A DNA stretch of 64,000 nucleotides from Trichostrongylus colubriformis (lineage: Eukaryota > Nematoda > Chromadorea > Rhabditida > Trichostrongylidae): the NCBI GenBank assembly GCA_963978905.1, contig OZ022260.1, positions 34,241,326 through 34,305,325 of the forward strand, read 5' to 3'. Within the stretch, counting starts at the first letter, position 1. The number at the start of each line of letters is the position of its first letter. The notes beneath the pieces were generated by a model. That model was not told where the DNA came from, did no database searches, and saw only the letters and a list, made by a program, of their open reading frames with translations. Position numbers and translations under genes: made by a program. Shown here one piece after another: positions 36,001 to 47,361 of this stretch.

Positions 36001-39000
36001 TCCCTTTTTATGATGCCGATTGATTAAGGCGTTCATTTTCTTCTCCTCTGGCACCACAGGACCTCCAAAAGCTGTTCGACACAATCATCGGACATTGCTC
36101 GCCCATCTTCGTCAGATCTTGTCAGTTTCGCCTGCCTAGTTGATTATTTGATTGATTTATATGATTAGTTTCCTCGGAGCAGTTACTCTATGAATCTCTC
36201 ACCCTGCAGAGTTGTCTCGCAATGTAATTATTGATTTGATGATGGACCTCATGGGACGCCTCGTACTGTAGAAGCTCAGCCCATTGTGACAGCCACGCCC
36301 ATTGCACTGGATCGTAATATTCCTTAGCATGGTTGCCTACGATTGACGACCATATGGAAATTCCCTCATGAATGTGATGGTAACAGAGGCTAGCTGGTGG
36401 CTTAACTTATGATGTCATCATCAAGCGGTAACTAGGGTACTCCGAAAGTCGAGGATTACTCGACAGGGGGTATTGGACCGATGGGAGAAAAGGAGGGGGG
36501 AGGTCGTTAGAGCTGAGGTTAGCGATGATCCTAGTTTATACGTGAAGCGCAACGTACCGTTGGCTGATACAGCTTCCTGATTAAATTCATTTAAAGGATC
36601 AAATTAGTTAAATTAAAGAGCACTTGAAGGATCCATTTTTGAATGGCAATCAGCACAAAATACATAGTAACGAAGTACTCAGCAATTGTATGATCCGGTG
36701 GTAGTAATTGATAACGTAGAAGTTGGAGGGAGGGGGGGGGTGTCGTTTTTGAGTCCCCGGAGAGGGGGTCGTACCGAAGCGGCTATTTACCACGACGCTT
36801 GGGAGTGCCTTGGCGGTAACCCTTCCAAAGCTCTCATTCAAAGCTCTTACTTTTCTTATTCTAATTCTAATCTAACATTACCGAAAAATCGCGAGATGTA
36901 GTAAAGGATCGGACGCCCCTCCCTTATCGTCTGGCTTTCATGATTCCGTAAGCATGCCACAAGTACACACTACTCTACTCACACTACACTACTCACAATA
37001 CTGAACTTCATGATAAATGACGATTTTGATACGCAACAACGACACGCATAAGAACCTAGCAGTAGATAACTACGTGACACACAATAAGGGTGGTTCATAC
37101 GACTTATTGGTACGGTCGCCCGTAACGGTTGGGTGACGGATGGGTCAGTAGGGCCGCCAGGTTACCCGATGTTTATATACCCATCCCTTCAGCGTGTTTT
37201 TTTTTGGCGACTTGCCCAGTGTACGAATACTGATATCAGAAGGGGTGTGAAATTGACTTTATCAAAATGGATCTTCTCTGAGATACGGAAAACTTTGTTT
37301 TTATTTTCTCTGCGTTTGAAAATTCACCTTTTTGAGTGTTGTGTCACGGTAGCATTACCCATTCATGAACACATTGGAATAGAATGGTACGGGGGATAGC
37401 ATTTACATGGACAGTTGTCTTAATAACCTATGTCACAGGATCGAAGGTCTTAGGATGATGCAGGGCCGCAGATCGAGGTTAAAAATATCGTGTCCTAACC
37501 TACACCAGTAACGGTCACCCCCGTTAAGCTTCTCGTCCTCGCTTCGCCCTTTCCGATTCCGTCAGCATCTAGGAAGGAGGTGTAAAAGTCACATAGAGAG
37601 TAAACATGATACATAAATAGGAGAATTTTCTATACTCCATTAGGATAGGGTTACAAATGTAAGATCCAATCTGAATGTTTGTGCTCTTACCCTTTTTCTT
37701 GGAATTTCGTTGTTTTTAGTTGCTCGTTTACCGTTGTGGTCAGGGTATGCACATTTCAGTCTCAGGGCGAAAAAATCTTTGAATAAAATTGTTTAAGATC
37801 TGTATCTGCTGACAACTCTGGGAAGTATCCTTTTCCACTGGTGACCGCTGATGATCGTGTTCATGGAGTACTACCATACTTCCATGCCGGTGGCCTTATT
37901 ACCGTCTTCTGTATGCTTTTACAAGGTGCCACGGTAATTGTCAACAAGAAATGGGATGAGGAAGGATTCCTACGGACGATTCAAGATTATCAGGCGAGTT
38001 TCAAGGTCGCCTCAGACAAGTGACTGTGTGAAAGAAAAATCACTTCAAGGAACCTGCAGGGGGTCCGAAACAACAGGAAGATGCAAAGAAATGAGCATTT
38101 TGTAATGAACACTCAAGGTTAGAGGCGATAATCGGTGAAAAACAAAAGTGCATCGCTGCGGTGTGTATTCGCGCCTCATTCGCACCATCGCACTGACTTT
38201 CCGAGTTGTCCGCTGCAGGAGACGGGCCGCGGTCCAACATTAGTTGTAGCACCTAACTCCCAGCGCAGTGGAGTGGCAATTCCCAGCTACATTAGCATTC
38301 ATGTAAGTACATCTAGAAACAATATAAGAAAGAACAAAGTAAAAGGTAAACTCAAGGTTATTTTATGCCTAGATACAGCTAACTAACTAAGAAAACGATT
38401 AAATTAGTCCTCCACTAGTATATAACGAGAAATTTACTGTAACTAGACTAAACAGTCACTTACGCGTATTCGCCTAAGCCTAGGGAAAGGGAATCTCCTT
38501 CCTCAAGGCTTAGGTTAACATAGGATAGAAAAAAGTACGAATTTTCTTCATCAAAATCGTTTCTTTGTAATATTCGAACCCGATTCGGCGAGCGCTATGA
38601 CTTCTCTGCGCTTCGTTAGAGACGCAGAGCACAGTGCGCTGGCCCCCCCCCCAACTCCAGTAGCACCGATGTTTCTATTATAGATTTGTCTTTTCCTTTT
38701 ACTTTTTCCGTTGTTCTTTCTTATATTGTTTCTAGATGTACTTACATGAATGCTAATGTAGCTGGGAATGGCCACTCCACTGCGCTGGGAATTAGGTGCT
38801 ACAACCAATGTTGGACCGCAGCCCGTCTCCTGCAGCGGACAACTCGGAAAGTCAGTGCGATGGTGCGAATGAGGCGCGAATACACACCGCAGCGATGCAC
38901 TTTTGAATTCGGGTTTTTTCACCGATTATCGCCTCTAACCTTCTGCGTTCGTTACAAAATGCTCATTTCTTTGTATTTTTCTCTTGTTTCGGACCCCTTC

Positions 39001-42000
39001 CGGTTCCTTTGAAAGTGCCTAAGGTAAGATCTTGTCCTCGCCAGCCACGGGGTTTAAAGACAGTGATAGGGGTGGGGTGGATAATTATAACTTTCAAACT
39101 GGGTCACAAATGAAAACTAGAAGTCTACGAAGACTATATGTATCGGCAAAATTTCTGATAAGAAAGAGCGCCTCTGGGCTTTATACGAACTGCCTTCTTC
39201 AATGGCTGCCACTTGTTTTATCCCAGCCCGCCCCTTTTTTCGACCCGTCCCGCCCCTTTTGAGAATAAACAGCGGGAAGGAGTTTTATATCTCGGATTTT
39301 TGACCGTGTCATTCAGTTTTTTCTACGCTTTCATTCTGCTGAGCACGTCGACCTTCATATCTGATGACTCTTCCATATTTCTCTCGAATCATTCCATATT
39401 TCTCTCGAATCACCCCTATTCCTGCTTTCGAAGGCAGCATCAGGGAAAATACGGACGAAAAGAAAAAGAAGTAGTGAATCTGAAAGTCGAGATGCCTAGT
39501 AACAGGACAGTGGAAAAAACGGAGGGAAATGGCCAAAAACCCGAGAAATGGAATCCCGTTCTCTCGTTGTTCCTCGACGCGGGCCACCTTTCTGTCAAGA
39601 GGCGGCTACTCCGAACAAAATCTCCAGTGGCATGCCACCAGGTAAACACAGGGGGATGTTTCGAAATACGACAGCATCCTTTCCCTGTAGTGAGCTTCAG
39701 GCTAAAACTACGAAAGCGAGCTGCAATACCTTCGATCTCACCGCATATCCTTGGCCGCTCTCACTGTAGCCGACCAGGTATCACGTCGATAGGAGGGGGG
39801 TCGATTATCGAAAGGCGGCAGCTCCTATCCGTTACGCCGTTTCTACAGCTCGGAGGCGCACTTTTTCATCGGGATTTTGCCACAGATAGCCTTCTTGGGC
39901 TCATAGTTTCCATGTAAGTAACTTCTTTTAGAGATTTCTCAATAATCACATTACCCCTAATGCTGTCTCCAAGAGATTCCAACTCATCCACTACGTTAAA
40001 GGAACAGTTCACGACAATATTAGTATCTTAGTTTCATGCGCTAGTAGATAGCCCCCTCCACAACGGCAAGGTGTGTGCCATCGCCGCGGCGCGAGGGTGA
40101 GTGCTAAATGCATAAAAACCCCTTGATTGAGATGGCAACCACCGCCTCAAATTTATCCACACCCATCTACCATTCAGTCAGAGAGGTAGCGGTGGTACCT
40201 ACTTGAATAAGAGGCATGAGATTGATTGCGATAAGCCGAGACAGGTTAACATTCCTTAGTAAGAGCAACCTAATCGGATAGCATCATCAGTAAGAACTTG
40301 TCGAAATTTTTGTCTCTGGGCTGCTCGCTCGTCGAGGTCAAAGGTGAGAAACACCGTATTTAGAGGTTTTTGAAAGTTTTCTTTGGTTCTTTCTTCACTT
40401 ATGTGTTTCTTAGCACCCCCATTGTTTTTATGGAAAGGGGCGACGCGCGAAAATTTATCATGAACTGTGCCTTTATGCATTTCTGCTTAACATCTATTGA
40501 AAAAAAAACAATTTTAAAGCACAGCATTACTGGCTCGCAAAGAAGCGGGTTAGAGCTCAGCTTTTTTCATTTATGTGAAGGCACTGGGGTCGTCTTAATC
40601 ACACGTCGTAGGACCTCATGGTAGGGGTTATAACGTTACCTAATGGCTTTCAACCGCTAGCAACGATCTTCTTTGGCCCTCCGCATCTCTCTGATTTCAT
40701 GTATACATCATATGATCAGTCTACGACCATAGTTCTCTTATTGGGAATAGAAATATATTTAATTGTTACAGATAACTACTATCAACATTGTTCCACCCAT
40801 AATGGACTTCCTTGTGAAACATCCGTTGGTCGATTCGTTCAATTTGAAAAGCCTCAGGTTTTTTCTTCAACTTTACATAATTGCTCATAAGAAAATCATG
40901 GAGGTCTCTTGGTCCATATGGCTGTTCTGCGCATGCGGGTGGGATTTCTGGGACCGTTGACGTGCCTGTCCCTGGGCGGATTTGCATTTATGGTGAGATG
41001 GGCGGGTCCGAAGACTTTAGCCCACACATCCCATTAGTGGATATCTGCGAAGGTCCTTCGACACATTTTTATGCCATTTCCATTGTAAATCCTCCACCGA
41101 AATGTGAAAGCCTTTCTTCTGATGCAGTGAATTAATTTCGTGGCTTTTATTTGATTTTTCCGATATTGATTACATTCTTAAAACGGATTACCTTCAAAGA
41201 AACCGAAAATTTTACCTGAAATCTCACCATTTGCGCTTTCCAGGGCAGTATTTTTCGGAGCAGCGAAATGTGATGAAACCCTAATACGATCACTGAAACA
41301 TCGCCTTCCAACTATTGAGCACATCACTCAACGTAAAAATTCGTTTCTACAGTTTCCGTGATCTTTTAGTTTTCTCACTTTCATATTTTACAGTGTATGG
41401 CTTGACTGAAGCGGGTGTATTACTGTTCGTGACTCCCATAGGAAACCCACACCTGTCATCCGTCGGTAGAGCAATGCCTGGTGTTCACGCGAAGGTCTCT
41501 TTTTGAATGAAATATTTTTTCAAGTCTGAATTCAGAATAGAATTCTCAAGCGACTCTCGGAAAAAGAGCGGAAAGAATCGAAGTGATCCATCTGCGTCTC
41601 TTCCCATTATTTGAGCGACCGATGCGATAGCTATTATCTACGTCTCTGGCGACAGTCATAAACATTTAAAGGAACCGTCCACGGAAAAATGAGTTTTTCT
41701 GTCACCAATATATTCACATATTTATACTGTATATACCTGATAAGGGCCACATGCAGAGTTTCACGTGAAAAATGTGAATCCGGCTAAGATACAGCACCAC
41801 AAAGTGTCGGCCAGGTGGGCGGGAACTCCGGACAAGTGCCCACCCCGTCGTCCGCCGCGTTCGGAGACACATTGTAAGAACAGAAGGTTACGTAAACAGT
41901 CCCACTCTCCGTTCTAAACCACGGCGGACGACGGAACGGGGCTTTTATTCGAAGGCCCCGCCCACCCGCCCAAGAATTCGGGGATCTTAGCCGAATACGC

Positions 42001-45000
42001 ACTTTTTGCGTGAAACTTTGCATGTGGCCCTTATTAGGCAAATGCAACATAAATATATGGATAACAAAGAAATTCATTTTTCCGTGGACGATTCCTTTTG
42101 ACAGAGCCCTTTTCTTTTGCTTTTCTCCTTTTGAGAATGAAGGGTTCTTTTGAGCTTCTGGGTTAGTGTGTTAATTAGGAAACCTCGCATTCATATGTAG
42201 CTATCGATTAGAGCTTCAGAATGTGGATTAGAGCTTCATGGCTCAGTTTCCTTGAATACGTGGACAATCGATAATCGATTATGGCTCCGAAAATCAATGA
42301 TCAATTTTATTAATTCAAGCACGTGAATCGTTCCTATTTCAACCCAATTTTTTAGATACTCGATGAACATGGTGATCTTCTTGGATTCAATGAAGTCGGC
42401 AGGCTTATGGTAAAAGCTCCGACCTACATGCAAGGATACTATGGAGAACATCTGTAGGGATTTTGTTTCCATACTCACTTTCTTTTGATTTTTCTATGTT
42501 GTGCCTGCGATGACATCCTTATAATCGTTTGCTGTCTCTCATAGTTTCGAATTGAAAGCTTATTGTTAATGAGATACACAGTTATTACGAAATAGTCGAT
42601 TTTCTGTCAGAAACTTCCTCCGACATAAACAATTTCAATTGATTAATCAGAACACAATTGTTTATTAAATATGACTCTTACGAATTCCAGTGCAATACCT
42701 TATGGTTGGTTTGACACCGGTGATCTGGCATGTGTCGATGACGAAGGATTCTTCTACATTACTGGTCGCACGAAAGAAATGATAAAAGTTCGAGGCTGGC
42801 AGGTAAAACATAACTCGTCCCAGCCGTTACGCAACCCCGTGCGGCTGTGCTAACCGCGCTTTTTGTTGACATTGGGAGGGATAAGAGGAGAGTGAAAACC
42901 GGGAAAGTTCTTTGGCAACAAAACTTTCACTCCAGAGGAGGTGATGTGTAGCGGAACTCGCATTGAAAAAGCGCGGCGGGATCTTATCACGTACTCGCAG
43001 CACGGCGTGTGTTCCGTAGTCCATGAGACGAGCGAGTTGATCACGAAGGCGGGACAACGTTCGCGGTCAGCTGATTGAGCCTTTCCGCCCGTCTGCAGTC
43101 TACCCCAGCTAGTGACGCAGAGGGGTGCGAGAGAAGGGGGTTTTCGGGTTCCTATTTCTCGTTTTTTTTCGCTCTTCCTCTACCGTTACACCGCTAAGCA
43201 CTGTTACACGAATTTACACCTTCCGCTGTCTTTAAAAAACGACTTTGCTGTGTTGGTAACCATTAGCGCGTTTACGCAGAGGCTACTGCCATTTTTCACT
43301 TTCTCTGATGGGATCTTATTGATGCTAGATGTCTGATGACTTATCTTCCCGCATTACTTTATAGTTTTAGGTTAACCCCTATGAAATCGAAGAGGCGATC
43401 AAAGCGAATGTGGTTGACGTGAAGGACTGCGCAGTCGTTGGTGTCCACCATGAAGTGGATGGCGAGCGGCCGAAAGCGTTCATCGTAGGACAACCCGATG
43501 TCAACGAAGTTATAAATTTTGTTAAAGGTGCTCTATTGGGCTAGTGGGAGATGTGATTCATGCGTTCTGAATTTCTTGCGTACAGCTGGAACAGCGAGAT
43601 GGCTAGCGAAGTAAACCATCAAATAAGAGGATATGGGATCGGTTTCTCCAAGAGTTCTACAAGGGTCACTATTCATATTTTGTTAGTAGGCAATACTGTT
43701 ATCATGTGAATATATCTGATGGTTTCATCGTAAAGTTCGACTTTTTTCTGCTACATACCCGATCATTAATTTTGCCGCACGGCGCCATTTGTTTATTTGA
43801 AAATTTTGTCTTTTCAGAAAATGGAATTGAATCATGAACGTTTTCGCGCGACGATTTTTTATGATTTTTCGACGTGATCCGTGATTCATCACCAGTCACG
43901 ATTTTATAAACGTCTTTCGAAACACCACGATTGAATTTTTGAAGCATTCCAGTGCACCAATCGGCACTTCTTTTGTGCGTTTGTCAAATTGTATGGGATC
44001 CAACGGGAACATAACTTGCCCACACCCAAGTGTTCATGTAAAATTGCATGTATGCTGGTGGAACTAAATAAGATGCTTTTTGCTATGCTTTAATAATTTG
44101 TAGAGATGCTTCAATCTCAGATTGGGTGATATGGCGATCTTGCTTAATCATATTGCACATAGCATAGATGTTTTCTGGCACATCTGCCGATTTTAGACGT
44201 CCTTCACGAATCTCGTTCGGACAGTGAACTACGACCACCATTGAATTCTTTAAACCAACGATCCACTGTGGTTTTTCATGGAGTGAAAGCTTTGATGGAG
44301 TTCTGATGAAAATGTTCACGATTCAGTTCCATTTTCTGAAAAGACAAAATTTTCAGCTGAATATAAAATAAATAAATAGCGCAGTGCGGCAAAATGAATG
44401 ATCGGGTATACAGGTGACACCAAAAAAAAGTACTGGGTTGGGGAATAAGTTCCCGCGGTTTTTTTAACCCCGTTTTTCACATTGTTCCCTTGATCTTTCG
44501 GTAGAGCTTATATAAGTTTTCACTAGAGCTTTTTTTGCTCTACAAAATGCTACTATCTATTTTTCGATTCCTTTGAATACCTAATATTTATGAGGCTTGG
44601 AAGCGAAGTAAGCTGAAGGCAAAAATTGGCACTCTCGACACCTCATCTTCCTAGTCTACCATCAAGATCTAAAAATGCATGTGTATATGTTTTTGATAGA
44701 GCTTTTTCAGCTCTACAGAATGGTACTACTTTTTATTCGAATCGCTCAACTTTTTGCGTTTTTATGGCTCATAAATGCGGTACATTGCAAAAGTGTGCAC
44801 TTTCGTTATCACCCCTTCCTCGGCTACCGTCGTGATTGGAGAGGATGTGCATGCATGCATTCGATAGAGCTTTTTTTGCTCTACAAGAGGATGCCACCCA
44901 TCTTTTAAATCCTGTCATAATTTAGAAGGTAAGAACAAATTTCCACCTTTTTCAACTCAAAATTGCGTAATGAAAATAAATTTTTTTGGCAAAGTGTTTT

Positions 45001-47361
45001 GTATTATTTGATAGAGCTCTTTTCACTTTACAAGATAGTGCTTATGGTTTTTGTTCAAATTATTTTTTGCTATTTTTTAGATCATTTTAAAGGAGTGCCA
45101 AATCGACGAATTCGCGCATTTTCGTGTCGATCAGGCTCGATTTCGTCGACTTGGCACTCGTTTTAAATGATCTAAAAAATAGCAAAAAGTAATTTGAACA
45201 AAAACTTCAAGCACCATCTTGTAGAGCGAAAAGAGCTCTATCAAATCATACACAACACTTCGCCAAAAAATTTATTTTCATTACGCAATTTTGAGTTGAA
45301 AAAGCTGGAAATTTGTTCTTACCATCTAAAATATGAGAGGATTTAAAAGATGGTTGGCATCCTCTTGTAGAGCAAAAAAAGCTCTATCGAATGCATGCAT
45401 GCACATCCTCTCCAATCTCGACGGTAGGCGAGGAAGGGGTGATAACGAAAGTGCACACTTTTACAATGTACCGCATTTGTGAGTTTTAAAAAGGCAAAAA
45501 GTTTGAATAAAAAGCAGTGCCATTCTGTAGAGCTGAAAAAGCTCTATCGAAAACACATACACGCGCATTTTTCGATCTTGATGGTAGACTAGGAAGATGA
45601 GGTGTCGAGAGTGCCAATTTTTGCCTTCAGCTTACTTCGTTTCCAAACCTCATAAATATTAAGTATTCGAAGGAATCGAAAAATAGATAGTAGCGTTTTG
45701 TAGAGCAAAAAAAGCTCTATTGAGAACATATATAAGCTTTACCGAAAGATGAGGGAACAATGTGAAAAACGGGTTTAAAAAGAACCGCGGGAACTTATTC
45801 CCCAACCCAATAATTTTGCTCACGGCCCACATCCGCCTGTTATACAAAACATAGGGAAACGAAAGAAATGAAAGTATTGGGGCAAAATACTCCCAAAATG
45901 TTCCTCTAAAAGCAAGAACAAGCTGAGACTCACTGCTCTCACTTTCATAAAAATATGGAGCCTTCAAGCGGCGCAGTCGGGCTTCAGAGCACCCACGGTA
46001 TCGAGGTCCCCATAAAACAGTGGAGCCAGGTTCCGTGGTGTTTTGTGGGAAGCTTCTTAAGGATTGTCCCTTCGGATGATGGAAGTCACAGAGCCCTTGC
46101 TGCTTGGACAAGGCTGCTATGATCCGAAGTATCATTTTTCATGCCTCAAATCCGCCTCCGGAGGGGTTTCAGTGGTAGGGGAACGTTTTGGCTCTTAGAA
46201 ACGAAGGGCGCTGGGAACCCGAAAAAAACGGCATGTTAAAGAACACCACCCAGTATGAATCCCCTTAAGTACCCAGAGTGAACGGACCTTAACAAGGTTG
46301 TGAACGGAGGCGACGAAGTTTCGGATTTTGCCCAGCTGAGGTGACACCTCTTGTTCACTCGGAACAAGCAACCGTTCCCGCTCGTGCAGAAGGCTGTAAC
46401 GGAGAACAGTGATGGAGTGAGGTCTGCTCTTCACATTAGGGATGAAAATACCAGGTCGGAATTTGCCGAAGTTCGACTAATGTGGGATTGAAAGTGTAGG
46501 ACAAAAATTACTTTTTTGGCACCCCCTGTATAGTTAAAAAGTCGAGTTTTACGATGAAACCATCAGATATACTCACATGATATTAGTATTGCCTATTCCC
46601 GAAATATAAATAGTGGCCTACGTATTCCTGTTTTTCCTGCGAAACTTCCTCATATCATCAATCCATGTATTCTTACCTAGTCTTCACTATACAATGGGGT
46701 ACAGTAATCAGATACGTATTGATTTACCGCAAATTACCCAATCGATACGTATCTTAATGCTGCTCCGCCAATCGCATAATGTATTATATTAGTAATTAAG
46801 CACTCCTAGGCGTAATTTACCTCATGGAAGACTTTGAATTACCGGTTCATCAAGCTGACTTATATGGCTAATGCCTACGGTAATAATCTGCTTACGGGTG
46901 CTACGTGTGCTGACAAGTCCTCGGCAGGGTACTGTTTTTAGGATCATAAACTAAATGAAGCGTAAGGCCGCGTTCACACCTTGCGCCGCTGGCGGCAGCG
47001 CGTGGCTTCGTGTCTTTGCGTCTCCGCCTGTGCCGAAATATCTCGTTGCCTGCGTCACCTCCGCACCTCCCCCCTGCCACTCTGCCTCGTTGCCTGTGAA
47101 CGTAGCCACGCCCTGTCGGCGCAAAGCATGAACGCGGTCTGAGACGAATCTTTATCGTTGACTAATCTGAAGAAGAGTCTTATGTACTTTTCATTTGGAA
47201 CTCGCATAACTCAATCTATCTTCTTTACAGAACACTTCACTTCGTATAAACACTTGTGTGGAGTTGAAATCGTGGACGAAATTCCAAGAACTCCGTCCGG
47301 CAAAATTCAACGCCATGAGCTCATCGGTAGAATGAAATCGAGGAATAGTCAGCATTTCTGA
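33031..47361 (+). CDS. Acyl-CoA synthetase, 4CL/firefly-luciferase-like (AMP-binding)
   Basis: ANL-superfamily enzyme that adenylates a carboxylic acid with ATP and transfers it to CoA; the exact acyl substrate is not readable. Exons: 33031-33138, 33995-34084, 34980-35091, 35790-35977, 36029-36120, 37798-37993, 40772-40857, 41244-41332, 41394-41494, 42356-42453, 42691-42802, 43371-43527, 47231-47361. Total 1560 nt, 519 aa plus stop, one frame throughout. Motifs in order: P-loop [13 protein letters not shown] (the usual glycine after K is alanine), [82 protein letters not shown], and [13 protein letters not shown] with the catalytic lysine. It ends SQHF, so no peroxisomal SKL-type signal. The start ATG follows 'tttttag' by 15 bases. 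Introns 6 and 12 (2.8 and 3.7 kb) are swollen with mobile elements. One of the nematode acs genes; which one I cannot say. Confidence 0.92.
33467..33613. mobile_element. MITE (CAGTCCATTTCGG ends), copy 2, in acs intron 1
   Basis: Left 'cggtccatttcacagcggt' and right 'agcgctccgaaatggactg' are inverted, with 'gggcgtggcctga' / 'accacgccct' inside. Same family as 6817-6947, with TA after the right end. Confidence 0.72.
34361..34568. mobile_element. MITE (GGGTCAA ends, 'cctaggcttagg' core), copy 2, in acs intron 2
   Basis: GGGTCAATGCAAGTGGTGGG at the left and 'ctccacttgcattaaccc' at the right; inner arms 'aagctcctttccctccctagg' and 'cctaggggggaagtagctt'. Matches 17713-17931. Confidence 0.78.
34856..34970. 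mobile_element. Small 'gtcagac' MITE relative in acs intron 2
   Basis: Repeated 'gcgatttgcgattt' at the left and 'aaaatcgcaaagtctgacagcggcctta' at the right. The right end matches the terminus of the 50201-50350 element. It stops about 10 bases before the exon at 34980. Confidence 0.5.
35436..35715 (-). repeat. tRNA-derived SINE, copy 2 (acs intron 3)
   Basis: Reads on the minus strand from GGGCGGAGGTGGTGTAGTGA (35715 downward) through the B-box GGGATCAAATCCC to a tail near 'gggattgattgacgtc'. This copy keeps the middle section 'ggtaccacactcgtctggg' that copy 1 lost. It is antisense to its host gene. Confidence 0.82.
38045..39016. repeat. Inverted pair of a dispersed repeat in acs intron 6
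   Basis: 38045-38350 (starting near 'ggaacctgcagggggtccg') and 38690-39016 (ending 'cggaccccttccggttcc') are inverted copies of the repeat also found at 2618-2935. The 340-bp spacer holds a fragment of the 'cctaggcttagg' MITE (about 38465-38520). No intact gene; parts of each arm are open but are the same peptide in opposite directions. Confidence 0.8.
39017..40771. other. Rest of acs intron 6
   Basis: Contains a 234-codon plus-strand open frame at 39213-39917 without any recognisable domain, and a 'ctcgaatcattccatatttct' direct duplication at about 39387-39414. The start of a diverged element ('aaaggaacagttcacgac') lies at 40000, and a 74-codon minus-strand frame at 40480-40256 has no known relative. 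I see no exon of another gene. Confidence 0.45.
41668..42099. mobile_element. Foldback MITE (AAAGGAACCGTCCACGG ends), copy 2, in acs intron 9
   Basis: AAAGGAACCGTCCACGGAAA at the left and 'tccgtggacgattcctttt' at the right, with long arms containing 'cacaaagtg' and 'cggaggccccgccca'-like blocks. Same family as 24099-24528 but more diverged. Confidence 0.82.
43758..44406 (-). pseudogene. Deleted mariner element with transposase fragments
   Basis: Ends CCCGATCATTAATTTTGCCG at the left and, inverted, CCCGATCATTCATTTTGCCG from 44406, each next to TA. On the minus strand there are mariner transposase pieces: [19 protein letters not shown] near 44225, and [20 protein letters not shown] near 43900, the latter being the conserved segment around the first catalytic aspartate. 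At 649 bp with broken frames it cannot move itself. Confidence 0.8.
44411..46528. mobile_element. TA-flanked element with CAGG...GGTGNCA ends
   Basis: Left end CAGGTGACACCAAAAAAAAG, right end TTTTTTGGCACCCCCTG (46512-46528), each followed or preceded by TA (44409-44410, 46529-46530). Minus the palindrome it carries, about 740 bp remain. Its right part has two minus-strand open frames (46135-45659 and 46434-46195) that I do not recognise. Confidence 0.6.
44433..45810. mobile_element. 1.38-kb palindromic (foldback) element with mariner-like ends, copy 1
   Basis: The two ~680-bp arms are near-perfect inverted copies meeting at about 45120 ('tcgatcaggctcgatttcg'). Ends are CTGGGTTGGGGAATAAGTTC and, inverted, TTGGGTTGGGGAATAAGTTC, with TA on both sides (44431-44432, 45811-45812). 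Each arm has four copies of the mini-hairpin 'tagagctttttttgctcta' (about 44525, 44697, 44866, 45013). No protein is encoded. The TTGGGTTGG...ATAA...GCGGTTTTTT end matches the mariner-type end at 2558, so a mariner transposase could mobilise it. Confidence 0.9.
46973..47142. mobile_element. GC-rich 'GCGTTCAT' MITE in acs intron 12
   Basis: 'aaggccgcgttcacaccttgcgccg' at the left and 'ggcgcaaagcatgaacgcggtct' at the right. It lies 88 bp before the last exon. Confidence 0.75.

Larger units (their letters stand above)
43689..46601. mobile_element. Nested mobile-element cluster in acs intron 12
   Basis: The outermost element is defined by inverted ends of about 60 bp: 43689-43747 ('tatctgatggtttcatcgta...') and 46540-46601 ('tacgatgaaaccatcagata...'). 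Inside it lie a mariner relic (43758-44406), then directly abutting a TA-flanked element (44411-46528), which in turn contains the palindromic element (44433-45810). The order of insertion is outer first, palindrome last. Confidence 0.8.

Noticed and set aside
39213..39917. 234-codon plus-strand open frame in acs intron 6
   Set aside because: No recognisable family, compositionally mixed, in the middle of a repeat-rich intron, and the acs frame is complete without it.
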